A stretch of DNA of 64,000 nt from Meandrina meandrites (lineage: Eukaryota > Cnidaria > Anthozoa > Scleractinia > Meandrinidae): positions 28,689,955 to 28,753,954 of the forward strand of contig OY855903.1 in assembly GCA_963693305.1 (NCBI GenBank), written 5' to 3'. The notes beneath the pieces are model-generated. The model made no database searches, was not told where the DNA came from, and was given only the letters and a program-made list of their open reading frames with translations. The translations under genes and the position numbers were made by a program. How positions within the stretch are numbered: the first letter of the stretch is position 1; every line of letters begins with the position of its first letter. This document shows, in pieces, positions 11,192 to 22,940 of the stretch.

Positions 11192-11627
11192 TTTTATTCT
11201 GGATATTCCTTTATCAGATTGCACTTTAAATGGGAGAGTCAGGTTCAACTGCAGACTCTTAATGCTTGTAGTTTATGGTAAGCAATTCCTTATATAATTT
11301 AAAGGAACTTTAGTATATATTTTCTTCTTGTTTTTAAAACCGTCAAGAGCTCTGAAAGTTTCTCTATTTTCTTGTCGTTTTTTTTCCTCTTACAAATATT
11401 TACATAACGCGAAGTTTGTACACCCATGGGACGGTCCCATTCCAGCGTAGCGCTTAACAGTTCTATTTCACTGGCTACGTTTAAATACTCTATATTTTTG
11501 TTCTATGTAGTGTGTGTTTTATTGTCTAAAAATATGTTGACTTATCTGACACCCAACTCTCATGGGAGCGGCAGCTACTGTCCTGCTTTCTTATTAATGC
11601 AATTCATCCGTATATTATATTTCTATT

Positions 11628-14600
11628 ATGGATCGTAATAATCTAAAGCTTAAATCTATATCGCTAAACGTTCGAGGTATTCGTACGTTTGAAAAAAGGA
11701 AGTCTGTGTTTAACTGGTTAATGAAGCAAAACTCTGATATATATATTTCTTACAAGAAACCTATAGCACAGAAGAGACTGAAAACTTGTGGAATAGTCAG
11801 TGGCCTGGAGAAATTTATTTTGCTCACGGATCTATTCATAGTCGTGGGGTCGCCATTCTAATCCGAAAGGGTTTCGATTTTGAACTAAAATCACTCCGAT
11901 CTGACGACGAAGGGAGGTATCTCATTTTGAAGGCAAATATTCAGGACGTCACCTTCCTCTTAATTAATGTCTACGCACCAAATATTACTACAAAGCAGTC
12001 CTTGTTTTTCCAAACACTGTCCGATCTCATTGCCGAAGACGAACCAAGTGCGCCTGATTGCAAAATTCTTTTAGGGGGGGATTTCAACTTAACTTTGGAT
12101 CCAGCTCTTGATTGCTCGGGAGGAAACCCAGCGTTAAAGGAATCTGTTAAGTTTTTAGAAAATATCATGATGGAAAACGATTTGGTTGACATCTGGAGAA
12201 TCCGGAACCCGGACAGTAAAAAATTCACATGGAGACAGAAAAGCCCAATCATTCAAAGACGCCTCGATTATTGGTTAATAAGCGATACTCTACAGGAAGA
12301 TGTAGTTAAAATCGATAACGTGTCTGCTATCAAAACTGATCACTTGGCAATTACGCTTGAAATCGATAGCCTAGACGATCAACCACGTGGTCCGTCCTTT
12401 TGGAAGTTTAATAACAGCCTCTTGGACGACCCTGTCTTCGTCCAAAACTTGCGAGACAAATTTCCAACTTGGCTCGAAGAAATCGATTTCTATGATGACA
12501 TTAGAGTTAAATGGGACTGGATGAAATATAAAACTCGTCAAGAAAGTATTTCGTACAGCAAATTAAAAGCAAAAGAAAGGCGGGAAAAACTCCAAACGAT
12601 TGAAAGTAAGCTTAAAATATGCGAAAAGAAAATAGCAGAATCGCCAACAGATGAAAATCTTGTTAATCTTGAAGCGGTTAAGGCGGAGTATGAAAGGAAA
12701 TATGACTACATTATAAAAGGCTCGATCATCCGTTCCCGGGCAACATGGTTCGAACAAGGAGAAAGAAATAGCAAGTATTTTCTGAATTTAGAAAATAATA
12801 ATAAAAAGAAAAGCTGTATAAGAAAATTAATCCAAGCAAATGGAAAAGAGTCTACAGATCCAAACGTTATTCTAAATGAAATTCACACTTTTTATTCGGA
12901 CCTTTATGATGAAAAATCAGTGAGACAAATCGACTCATCCACCTGTCCTTTCCTAGGGAACTTTTCTCCCATTCCTAAGTTAAGTGAAAACAAGCGTGAT
13001 TCATGTGAAGGTCAGTTGACATATTCAGAATGTTTTGAGGTCCTAGCTACATTTGAAAACAATAAAACCCCTGGGAACGACGGGCTCACAATAGAATTTT
13101 ACAAATATTTTTGGCCAGAAATTGGCACGCTTCTTGTTGATTCGTTAAATTACGCTTATTTTCATGGAGAATTATCTAACACGCAGAAACAAGCAGTAAT
13201 AACTTTAATAGAGAAAAAGGACAAAGATAGGAGATCTATTAAAAATTGGAGACCGATATCTCTCGTTAATCTAGATGTTAAAATTGGATCAAAAGCCATT
13301 GCTAAAAGGCTTGAGGACGTGTTACCACATATAATTCACTACGATCAGAATGCTTTCGTTAAGGGAAGGACCATTTTCGACGCTGTTCGCACAATAAGCG
13401 ATGTTATGGACTTTACAAAACAAAGAGGCTACCACGGTATTATGACGGCTATTGACTTTGAAAAAGCCTTTGATTCGGTTAATTGGAATTTTCTCCTTAA
13501 ATCTCTGGAAACTTTCGGTTTTGGTGAATCCTTCATAGCATGGATAACAATGTTTTATAAGAACATATCGAGTTGTGTAACAAATAACGGATTTTCGACT
13601 CCTTTTTTTAATCTCAAACGGGGTGTCCGCCAGGGCGACCCACTATCACCATCGCTTTTTATAATAGTACTTGAATTACTCGCAATCTCTGTCCGCCACA
13701 ACGATCAAATTAGAGGCATTATGGTAGATGGAAACGAACTGAAACTAGTCATATTTGCAGATGACATGACATCATTTGTTCGTGATAAACAATCACACCT
13801 TGCTCTATTTAACACAATTAAGTTATTTAGCACTTATTCTGGCCTTTGCATAAATCATGATAAAACAGAAATTCTCCTGCTTGGAAACATGGAAATGAAA
13901 AGTTCGGACCTAGGTGTAAAGGAAATAAGCAAGGTTATTAAAATCCTTGGCGTTCATTTTACTCATAATTATTCGCTTTTCTGGAAAATGAATTTTGAAA
14001 CCATTGAGAAATCTTTAAGAGAATCTTTAAAAGGCTGGAGTTGGAGAGGTCTCACATTGTTTGGAAAAATTCAAGTAATCAAGTCATTCGCTATACCGAA
14101 GATTTTATACCGGGCTTCTCTAATCTCAACCAAAAAAGATTTCATTAAAAGAATCAATAAATTATTATACTCGTTTATTTGGAAAGGAAAGGACAAAACC
14201 AAGCGTACGGCACTTATAAACCCCTATGATGAAGGAGGTTTGAAAATGCCTGATGTAGAGTCCATGATTAGCGCGCAAAGAGTACTTTGTATTAAGAAAT
14301 ACTTGAGTTCCAACCCAGCTGGTTGGAAGTTTTTTCTGGACTTCTACCTTAAAAGGGTCGGAGGCAAATTCTTGTTCCACTGCAATTTTGATTATACAAA
14401 ATTACCAGTAGATCTCCCAGATTTTTACAAAGAATGCCTCCTGGTCTGGACCTCTCAAAATGAGTTTAACCCTTCCTCGCTTTCAGAGATAACAAATCAA
14501 GTCTTATGGAACAACAAGTTTATATGTATTGAGTCTAGATCAGTTTACAATAAAAAGCTACTTGAAGCCGGACTAGTTAAGATTGGCGACCTCTACGACG

Positions 14601-15430
14601 AAAGGGGCGAGTTCAAATTGGACAAGGAGCCATGGCGTTCATCTCTCTCGCCAGTCGATCACTTTTTTATCTTCCGTCACTTTAACGCTCTACCTCAAGA
14701 TTGGCGCGGGCAACTAAAAAGGAATAAGATCTTTATCTTCGCAAACACACGAAGGCAATCTCCAAGCGAGTTTTATTTTCGCTTAGAAGGAAAGAAACAC
14801 ACCCTTGACAATCTGCATTCAAAATCGTTGTATCAAAGTTTTGTGACTAAGTTATCCAGCAAGCCGACTGCTATGAAGAAATATGATAAACTTTTTAACA
14901 CAGACACCTTTCGCCTTGACTGGGAGAAGATCTACCTACTGCCTTTTAAGACAACTCTTTACACAAAACTACGAGAATTCCAATATAAATTACTCAACAG
15001 AATAATATATACAAACGATATGCTTTTCAAATTTAGGAAAACCGACTCTCCTTTGTGTTATTTCTGCGAAACTGAGCCTGAAACTTTAGAACACTTCTTT
15101 TTCTACTGCTCAAAAGTGCGTGCTTTCTGGGAAGAGGTAAACCTCTTGTCAAACTCTCAGGGCATGATATGTAGGTCGTTTGATATTAGAGATATTCTAT
15201 TTGGGGTGCTTGACATAGTCAGTAATGAAATTCTACTAAATTATATTGTCCTAGAAAGCAAACACTTTATCTATCGCACAAAACTAAATAAGACTTCCCT
15301 CTCACTTACATTGTTAATCGAAAAAATAAGAAAAACATTTCAAATCGAACGTCATATAGCTAAAAAAAATAACAAATTACAGCTTCATTATAATAAATGG
15401 AATCCTTTTCTTCATCTAGTAGACCAGTAG
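11628..15430 (+). pseudogene. L1-like ORF2: endonuclease, reverse transcriptase, zinc knuckle; one frameshift
   Basis: The start Met is at 11628. The first about 40 codons are in one frame, and a shift near 11742-11752 moves to the frame that stays open to 15430; the endonuclease motif LQET is read only in the second frame. Later endonuclease motifs are GGDFNL and a terminal TDH. The RT carries GNDGLTIEFYK, IDFEKAFDSVNW, RGVRQGDPLSPS and IFADDM, with both catalytic Asp present. A C-x2-C-x8-H-x4-C knuckle follows near residue 1090 of the long frame. There is no RNase H. At about 1,267 codons, length is normal for L1/Tx1 ORF2. Only the N-terminal frameshift is visible. Confidence 0.9.
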
Positions 15431-15585
15431 CTCTCTGAAACCTTGTAATTATTTAGTCAGGATTTCTTTTGTCAGCATATTTGTAATGTAGTGTAATGTA
15501 GTGTCGTGTAGTGTAACACCTGTGCATGTAAAATTAAGAGAAAAAACAAATAAAATACAAAAAAAAAAAAAACTTATCCAGATTC

Positions 15586-16417
15586 ATGGTCTACTGGGCT
15601 TATAAGTCCAATCTTCAAATCAGGGAATAAATCTGATCCCTCAAATTATAGAGGCATTTGTGTCACTAGTTGCTTAGGCAAATTATTTTCCGCTGTTTTA
15701 AATAACCGATTACTTAACTACCTCCAAGACCACGATTTAATACATCCCTCTCAAATTGGTTTCCTCAAAGGCTCCCGAACATCTGATCACATCTTCTCGC
15801 TAAGAACACTTATTGACAAATATGTGACTCATGCAAACAAGGGAAAGTTATTCTGCTGCTTTATAGATTTTCAAAAAGCTTTCAATTCTATTTGGCATGA
15901 TGGTTTGCTACACAAATTATTATACAAAAACATAGGCGGACAATTTTATCATTTAATTTCTGATATGTATTTAAAGACTAAATGCGCTGTCAAAAACGGC
16001 AACAAGAGAAGTTCCTTCTTCGATTACAACAGAGGAGTACGACAAGGGTGTATTCTTTCTCCTATATTGTTCAATTTATATCTAGATGAATTTCCACGCT
16101 TGCTAGAATCTTCAAGTGACACAGATTCAATTACTTTACCAAACGGACTCCCTCTTAACTGTTTATTTTATGCAGATGATCTAATCTTAATATCAAGAAG
16201 TGCCGCTGGTCTTCAAAAGCAACTGAATATCCTCCACAGTTATAGCGAGAAATGGTTACTAAAAATTAATCTTAAAAAGACAAAAACATTAATTTTTCAA
16301 AAACAAAATCGCAAATCAACACGTGATAAGTTCTCTTTCTTTTTAAACAACATTCCAATTGACAAGGCCTCACAGTACAATTATCTTGGCATTATTTTCA
16401 ACACAAATGGTAGTTTT
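15586..16417 (+). pseudogene. LINE reverse transcriptase core (older LINE, block 3)
   Basis: Resumes the older LINE directly after the 15 bp duplication. Visible motifs are YRGICVTSCLGKLFS, FIDFQKAFNSIWH (motif A), RGVRQGCILSPILFNLYL (motif B) and FYADDLILIS (motif C), so the catalytic residues are intact. The frame is open to the GTAGTTTT duplication at 16410-16417, where a MITE is inserted. Confidence 0.85.
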
Positions 16418-16677
16418 ACGGGGGGTGACAACTCTAACAAACGCTGTTTGAGCAATACTAGGTCTTAACCTAAGTCGTCCCGGAAATTTGGAACATCGTC
16501 CCGAATTTTTGGGATACATTCCCGGAAAATTTTAGAATTCCCCGCATTGTCCCGGAATTATCGTGTGTTTCCCGGAAAAAATTGCCAAGTGTCCCGATTC
16601 CCGGAAAAATCTCCAGATTCCCGGAACAATTTTAGCTATGTCCCGAAACAGCGTTTGTTAGAGTTGCCACCCCCCGT
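16418..16677. mobile_element. hAT-like MITE with internal CCCGGAA repeats
   Basis: GTAGTTTT flanks both ends (16410-16417 and 16678-16685), an exact 8 bp target duplication as made by hAT transposases. The TIRs are about 30 bp, starting ACGGGGGGTG and containing CAACTCTAACAAACGCTGTTT. The 200 bp interior repeats TCCCGGAA about eight times at irregular spacing. There is no coding capacity. Confidence 0.85.
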
Positions 16678-16685
16678 GTAGTTTT

Positions 16686-17702
16686 GCTAATTCCAAAAAA
16701 GGTTTGGTTGAGAAAGCCAGAAGATCAATATTTGCTACTAAACGTTATCTTGACTTTAATAAATTGCCAATCAATACGTGTAATAAACTCTTTGATACTT
16801 TATTCCTTCCCATTCTTTTATACGGTTCTGAAATTTGGGGAGCTTATGATAATATGAACTTCAAAAAATGGGAAAATGACCCGGTAGAAAGACAACATAC
16901 ACAATTTTACAAACACTTTCTTGGCCTCAATAGAAGAGCACCTAATGTGGTAGCTCGTAATGAAACTGGACGTCTTCCCTTAAAGTTGAATATCTTATTA
17001 AGAATAATTAAATTTTGGATACACCTTGAATCTCTTCCAGAAAACAGTATTGCCAAACAATGCTTAATCATTTCCAATCAATTGGCAAATGAAACAAAAT
17101 CTTCTTTCATGTTAACGGTTAATGAAATTATTCATAATTATATAGACGTTCAAAAACAATCGCATAACAAAACAATCCAAAATAATATTATGCCCACAAT
17201 TAAAAATAATTTACAAAAAATAAAATCCCAAATCTCAAACCATTTAAAAAGACACCAACTGGAGTTAATCCGCTCTAATAAAAAGTTATGTTTCTACTCT
17301 ATATTTAAAACAGATATAAGCAAATCTGATTATTTAGAACAAATAAAGAACCTAAAGCATAGACGAGCTGTAGCTAAACTACGGTCAGGCAATCACAGTC
17401 TTAGAATCGAGTCTGGACGTCACTGTGTACCTAAATTACCGGAATCTCTTAGGATTTGTCAACACTGCCGCTCTAACCAAATCCAGAACGAGAACCATTT
17501 CTTATTCCATTGTGATCGTTATAACACTATTAGACAACAAATAACAAATGACATTGTACTTAAATATCCGTCATTTGATCTTTTGAACGATACTGATAAA
17601 ACTATATTCCTATTTAATAATGTTGATTCCTTCATTTGTAAGAAACTAGGTTATTTTGTATACGAAGCATTACATATAAGAGAAACTTGTAATCTTATCT
17701 AG
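16686..17702 (+). pseudogene. LINE RT thumb and C-terminal domain (older LINE, block 4)
   Basis: Continues in the same frame as block 3 once the MITE is discounted. It contains PILLYGSEIWG, found downstream of RT in jockey/CR1/RTE-like LINEs, and a C-x2-C-x9-H-x4-C knuckle near the C-terminus. It ends at a stop at 17700-17702, followed by an AT-rich 3' UTR. The block is 332 codons without internal stops, so only the insertions and the one shift at 9795 separate this LINE from an open frame. Confidence 0.82.
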
Positions 17703-17815
17703 TCTAATGTGATTACTATTATTGTAATTTTACATACTTGTTATTAGAATAATTTCGTATATTGTTATTTTAGGTAATACCATCTGTACATGGGAATACC
17801 AATAAATTTGTTGAC

Positions 17816-18072
17816 ATGTTGAACTACGAACATCACTAATGTTCTTACTTGCCTTCCTTTCTGTAAAGCAATTGTGATCCTTATTTGATCCTGTACATAT
17901 CATTTTGGAGGGAATTACATGCCAAAAACAGCTGAAATTGCTGGGAACATATTGATTCAAACTGCACTTCAAAATATGCGCGCCCGAAAAAACGACTATT
18001 TGGAGTGGTAATCCGCTGGTCAAAAGGAGTCATTTTACCACATTTTCCAAAGCATCATGGGACAGAATCAAT
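17816..18072. other. Non-coding, possible 5' region of a gene
   Basis: No repeat is recognised. The right end leads into an ATGGCGGAC start codon context at 18073. Confidence 0.3.
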
Positions 18073-18357
18073 ATGGCGGACCAAAGTGCTGCTGTATTCA
18101 ATTTTGAGAAGAGAGAAACGCAGGCTTTCACTCATTTTATACACTTTTTTAAGCTAGAAAATATTGAGAAATCATTTAAAGATGACCGTGGTTATTCCAA
18201 TCAAATCAAATTCTTGTAAAGATGGAAGGCTTGGTGTTTCATTGGGAAGAAAACGATCATTGACCAAGAATCCATGAAGAAATTATGATACCCCAAGAAC
18301 TGTTGCGGCATATTCGTCTTCTTTTAGAGAAATGTTCAGGCTGCAGCTTTCCAACAG
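18073..18357 (+). CDS. Candidate two-exon gene start, unknown product
   Basis: An ATG in ATATGGCGGAC context opens 48 codons (MADQSAAVFNFEKRETQ...). The frame passes a GTAAAG donor at about 18216, where exon 1 would end in phase 2. A downstream segment (about 18276-18357) encodes IHEEIMIPQELLRHIR and a CSGC pair, ends at a GTAAAG donor, and is phase-compatible with the first if an AAG acceptor is used. Amino acid composition looks protein-like, but the acceptor is weak and no next exon was found. No family is recognised. It is possibly a host gene start or a gene fragment. Confidence 0.3.
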
Positions 18358-19239
18358 GTAAAGTGAAATCTTTGCACCTTGAATTACAAATGCTATGAAA
18401 CCTATTGACACTGAAAACGATGTTTTTTACCTATTCAATGGAAATCAAAGATTAGGATGTGGAGTTTCTTGGTGGTTTCTTGCGAACTGTACAAGATAAG
18501 ACACTCGCATGCGCACAAGAGTAATACTTCAAATCCGAATTGGTGAAAGCAATTAAAGTTCCTCCATTTAATTCACATGATATTGAAGATATAAAACTTC
18601 AAAATCGAATATCTTTCTGTGTTTAATTTTCAGGATGAAGGCAGCCTCAAGAGAGAAATTTATTTTTATAAAGTTCTTCTTTTTTGCCACTAATACCAAT
18701 GTAACACTCTTAGATTTGAAGAGACTGAATGTGTCTTTGTACACAGCGTTTTATGGTTGTCTTTTGTCATTCCATTTTTCAAATATAATAAAAGTTATCC
18801 ACAACAGCAAAAGCATATATATATTTTTAATAGAATATAGACAGAGTTTATTGATTCAAACTTGTGAACATAGAATTTAAGTAGAACTAAGAATGAACTT
18901 CTATTTACTCTTTTCCTCCAGTTGATAAGAATATATAGTACATCTATTTTAGATGAAAACCTATAACGCATTGATTAAATAGACATAAAACTGTTATCTA
19001 GTGGAATTTAATCAGAAGCATTTTGTATTTTAGTTAAAAACAAACTCAAAGTGGCACCTGGTAAACAGAAAAAAAAATATTATTTGTTTTTTTAGAGTGA
19101 TTTTATTAACTTGTGAAATAATATTACTCCAGGCCAAGATATAACTCACCTGTTTATTGTCTTATATCTTATCATAATTTTCATGACCCGTGGTTCGTTG
19201 ATAATCATAATCATTTAGAACATACATGTACATGGTGTC
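18358..19239. other. Non-coding
   Basis: AT-rich. A TTTTCAG acceptor-like site near 18633 precedes a short frame that stops in the phase needed. No gene or repeat is supported. Confidence 0.35.
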
Positions 19240-19650
19240 ATGTCTAAAAGCATACTTTCATGGAAAATTCATGACCTGTGAAATTCAATACTCAAGAAGA
19301 TCACATTCTTTTCATGGGTCATGAAATTTCAACTTTACATTTCATGGAAATTTCATGACCTAACTTTGGTGTGTTCCAAGTTTTTCATGGCCATGGATTT
19401 TTTTCATGGTTTGTGAAATTTATCTCTTCAGATTTCATGGAAATTTCACGCCCCATGAAATTTTTCATGGCCATAGAATGTTTCTTCATGGCCATGATTT
19501 TTTTTTCATGGGTCATCTATTATATCAATTCAAATTTTATGGAAAATTCATGGGCTTGAAGAAGACCATGAAAATGAAAATCTCTATTTTCATGACCATG
19601 AAAAATGGGTTCATGGGTATTTCACGATTTTTTAATGGATTTTTCATCAA
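19240..19650. repeat. Second field of TTTCATGG / CCATGAAA words
   Basis: The same vocabulary as 7540-8052: about 20 occurrences of TTTCATGG, TTCATGG, CCATGAAA and CATGACC in both orientations, irregularly spaced. The sister word CATTAAA is scarce here. Outside these two fields the density drops to background. Confidence 0.7.
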
Positions 19651-20324
19651 ACTGTGATTGGTAGTGAGCTTGCAGGCAATAAAAGCTTTGCATTTGCAAA
19701 TATTTATTCAAATTATATTAATTCTTTGTTGCAACCACAGACCAGTTGGCATGCGGAACATATATTAACATTTTGCTTTCAGGGTGTAACATTTTTTGGC
19801 ATTCCATGCTCTGTAATTTAGATCCGAACTTTAATTTGGATTTCTATTGTTGCTGAGCAACTTGAATGAATTTGCTAAAGATGTCGCGGGCAGAATGATT
19901 TTACTAACAACAACTGGATTTTCAGTTTGTTTTAATGATCCCACTTTAACTATTGTGATAAATTGAAAGCAGATACTTTTTCGGACATGGGATACTATGA
20001 AAATTTCTTGTCTTTTTTCCTCCTGGAATTCTTTGGAAATGAAAGCCCCTGACAAATCTTTTAACGTGCTCAAAACTTTCCAAGGAGGCGCTAGGCACAA
20101 CCATCAACCAAAATCTTGTGTCATGATTGGCTAATTATGACTTTTAAAAGGTCTGTTGGGTGGCTACAGCAATTGTAGTTGCATTGTAATAATATACCAT
20201 ATAAAATTCCACTTATAAGCCCCTCCAGTTATGGGGTTTTCTTCCTGGAAACAAAAGAATACATCCAAAACCATATTATGCAGTTGTATATAACCGGAAT
20301 TTTATGGTATGTGAAAACAGAACA
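19651..20324. other. Non-coding
   Basis: No supported gene or repeat. Confidence 0.35.
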
Positions 20325-20465
20325 TGGATATGTTGTGGTTCAGTTTTATCCTTGGTTTAAATTTTATTTTTCTTTGTTTTTGGTATGGTAATGTATGATA
20401 ATGAGTTTACAACAAAGGAATATAAAATTTGAACCAGGGATACAACTGAACCACAACAGATACAT
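20325..20465. repeat. Foldback MITE with TGTTGTGGTTC ends
   Basis: TGTTGTGGTTCAGTT with TATCCTTGGTT on the left pairs with AACCAGGGATA and AACTGAACCACAACA on the right. The outer 10 bases match the foldback at 4251-4412. Confidence 0.65.
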
Positions 20466-20602
20466 TGGAAGTTCAAAGCAGGTTTTTTCAAGGGTGAATG
20501 TTTTTCTTTTCCAGAATTATTATTTACTCATTTTTTGCATATGCATATGTCCCTGGATGGGGAAATTTGATTACCAACTATGACCTTGAGGCAGGCTGTT
20601 AA

Positions 20603-21292
20603 ACACCAATTTCCCTGGTCACCTGGGAGAGGGTTTCACAGAGACTTAATTTAGATACACGTACAAATAACAGTGAGGGATGGTAACTGATAAATTCAAG
20701 TCATCGAGAAGTTCCACTGTACTTCACAGTTGATAGTCCTCAGTCAGTCTAGTGACTGGTTGTTATAAAGATCTTGCATGTCATTATTAACAATGATCAG
20801 CATTCATGCTAAGTTTGCATAACCAGCTTAGGTTAAGGTGAAATGCATGTTAGTCAATGCTTTATTTTGAAATAAATTGCAATTAAAATTGCAATGCCCA
20901 TTTTGTTCATCATGAACTTATTTACGATTCATTCCGTATATTACATCTTATTACACCAATTTCCCTGGTCACCTGGGAGAGGGTTTCACAGAGACTTAAT
21001 TTAGATACACGTACAAATAACAGTGAGGGATGGTAACTGATAAATTCAAGTCATCGAGAAGTTCCACTGTACTTCACAGTAATGATAGTCCTCAGTCAGT
21101 CTAGTGACTGGTTGTTATAAAGATCTTGCATGTCATTATTAACAATGATCAGCATTCATGCTAAGTTTGCATAACCAGCTTAGGTTAAGGTGAAATGCAT
21201 GTTAGTCAATGCTTTATTTTTAAATAAATTGCAATGCCCATTTTGTTCATCATGAACTTATTTACGATTCATTCCGTATATTACATCTTATT
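20603..21292 (+). repeat. Tandem duplication, two copies of about 350 bp
   Basis: Copy 1 (20603-20952) and copy 2 (20953-21292) both begin ACACCAATTTCCCTGGTC and end with TTACATCTTATT. They differ by a 2 bp insertion near the CACAGT word and by a small deletion beside TTGCAAT. High identity indicates a recent duplication. No gene is seen in the unit. Confidence 0.9.
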
Positions 21293-21346
21293 TAATCTTA
21301 GTTACAAGGATTACTTACCAACATATTTTACTGTTCTCTATTTCAG

Positions 21347-21490
21347 ATGTTTTCCAAACTTGACACAAGACTTGATTCTAGTGTTTCTGCAGAAATAACC
21401 TGGAATGATCTTATGTCTCCAGGGACACAAATAGTAATGACAACAATCAAACATGGGCGTGGTGTATTTGGCAAGCTAAGTGCTAAAAAG
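21347..21490 (+). CDS. Candidate internal exon, unknown product
   Basis: A good acceptor (CTATTTCAG) precedes 144 bp open in one frame (48 codons, beginning MFSKLDTRLDSSVSAEITW). It ends at a weaker GTTACT donor, phase 0 at both ends. Composition is protein-like with no low complexity. It is on the same strand as the candidate exons at 18.1-18.4 kb and could belong with them. No domain is recognised. Confidence 0.3.
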
Positions 21491-21800
21491 GTTACTACAA
21501 GGCAATCCCAGTGGCTGTGAAAGTATTAGTAATCTTTCTTCATCGTGGGAAAGGTCATGTTGCAACTGTGCTAAGCATTAGAATATTTACCTGCAAAACA
21601 TCTAGTACTCAATCAAGACATAAAAGGCAACAATATTCTTTGGACTATGGTGAACAACAACTACAGTCTATCATCCTATGCTCATTGATTCGGTCTAGTT
21701 ATGCCTGTTGTCTGTGGTAAAATCAGAAAACTATTTTCTTGAAGAACAAAGGATATGCTTGGAAAAAGATCCAAAGTTAAGATTCCCAATTCCTTATCTT

Positions 21801-22115
21801 AAAAGACATTTCTACCTTTTTCTAAATTGAGCCGAATCCCTGCATTGTCTTTATAATGATATGATCATTTCAAGCCATTCTCAGTCATGACTGGCATTTT
21901 TTGTTTGTTGTTGTAGCATTCACTATTGGGTTTTCAAAATGTGGTCATTTTTGGGAAGCCCACTGCCAAGATGTAGTCATCTTTAGGCAGTCAGTGGTTA
22001 CTATAACAACCGAAATATGTCAGTCATTACTGAAAATGGCTTGAAATGATCATATTGTTCAATTAAGACAATGCAGGGATTCGGTTCAATTTTGAAAAAG
22101 GTATAAATTTCTTTT
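21801..22115. mobile_element. Foldback MITE, about 95 bp TIRs
   Basis: Left arm 21801-21895 and right arm about 22020-22115 share GAATCCCTGCATTGTCTT and ATGATCATTTCAAGCCATT as inverted copies. The start AAAAGACATTT is matched by AAATTTCTTTT at the other end. The 120 bp centre is unrelated. No coding capacity or clear target duplication is seen. Confidence 0.75.
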
Positions 22116-22382
22116 CAATAGGCAGGCGGTACATGTACTAGTCAAGGAAAGAGCATCAAGTCATACCAAATTTCTCTGTAGCTGTTAAAATTCATGGATT
22201 CGTTGCTTAATGGTGGATAATATTGAGAAATGCTTGTATGTAGTACTCAGTTTTATCTTGATTTACCTATCCATAATAGTGACTGTAAAATCTCATTTTT
22301 CCACTTGTCACTAATTGTTGATATAGTTAAAAATTATACAAGATTTGACTACTGGGCCTTTGCCCAGTAGATTGGTTTGTTT

Positions 22383-22564
22383 CCTTTAGTAAATTAAGAC
22401 AGGGGGGACCAAGTGATAAAATACCTAGCTAGAAAGAGGTAGTGAGGGAGTTAAGTGTCTTGCCAAAGAATACAACAGAATTATTACCCCAGCAAGGACT
22501 CGAAACAGGAACGCTTGATAGTCAGACTCCAGCACACAAATCATTAGGCCACTGTGCCTCCCAC
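22383..22564 (-). mobile_element. tRNA-derived SINE
   Basis: Read on the minus strand, the head starts GTGGGAGGCACAGTGGCCTA. Box A is TGGCCTAATGAT (22540-22551) and box B is GTTTCGAGTCC (22496-22506), correctly spaced for an internal polymerase III promoter. The body continues with TTCTTTGGCAAGACACTTAA, a tail segment shared by many animal SINEs. Mispairing in the anticodon and acceptor arms excludes a functional tRNA. Confidence 0.7.
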
Positions 22565-22940
22565 ATTTGGTTACAAACAAAACAATAAGAATATTTCAGC
22601 GATGGTTGTACTCCAAATCATCCAGTAATAATAAGCTTGGTCAGGTTGACAGTACAAGCATACATGTAGCATTGACATAGACATCAGGTCAGAGAGCAAA
22701 ATCAGTCATTTTCCTTAATACACCCTAACAATTATTGCTGCTCTGTTGTTTTTTTCCACATTGTGACATCATAAAACAGAATGAAACAGAACTTTCAAGC
22801 ACTCCAAACACTTGTGTATCAATGTGACCAAGTGCTGCATGCAGAAAACCAAATTTGGTGTTATTATGCAGGAGACAATGTAATCTACCTCGTCTCATAC
22901 TGCGTGACAAGGTGGGTATTCCATAGAAAACAAGGAAAAA

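Larger units (their letters stand above)
10287..15570 (+). mobile_element. Near-full-length L1/Tx1-like LINE nested in the older LINE
   Basis: AACTTATCCAGATTC occurs at 10272-10286 and 15571-15585, a perfect 15 bp target duplication. Between the copies are an 88 bp 5' UTR, ORF1 (10375-11191), a 436 bp spacer, ORF2 (11628-15430) and a 140 bp 3' UTR ending in a poly-A tract. Two-ORF order, an ORF1 with coiled coil and RRM-like region, and an ORF2 without RNase H fit the L1/Tx1 group. Each ORF carries one frameshift, so this copy is probably dead but young. Confidence 0.92.
8780..17815 (+). mobile_element. Older LINE (jockey/CR1-like), 5'-truncated and twice interrupted
   Basis: Four colinear coding blocks (8780-9802, 9795-10286, 15586-16417, 16686-17702) together give endonuclease, linker, reverse transcriptase and C-terminal zinc knuckle of a single LINE ORF2. 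They are separated by one frameshift near 9795 and by two later insertions with target duplications. The 3' end lies near 17815 after a short AT-rich UTR. The 5' end is lost, because the endonuclease lacks its N-terminal motif and a stop sits just upstream. The clade is uncertain. Confidence 0.85.

Noticed and set aside
12563..12757. Minus-strand frames opposite the L1-like ORF2
   Set aside because: They are shadows of the real plus-strand ORF2, with no independent motif.
22487..22564. Functional tRNA gene on the minus strand
   Set aside because: The A and B boxes are present but the acceptor and anticodon arms do not pair, and a SINE body follows.
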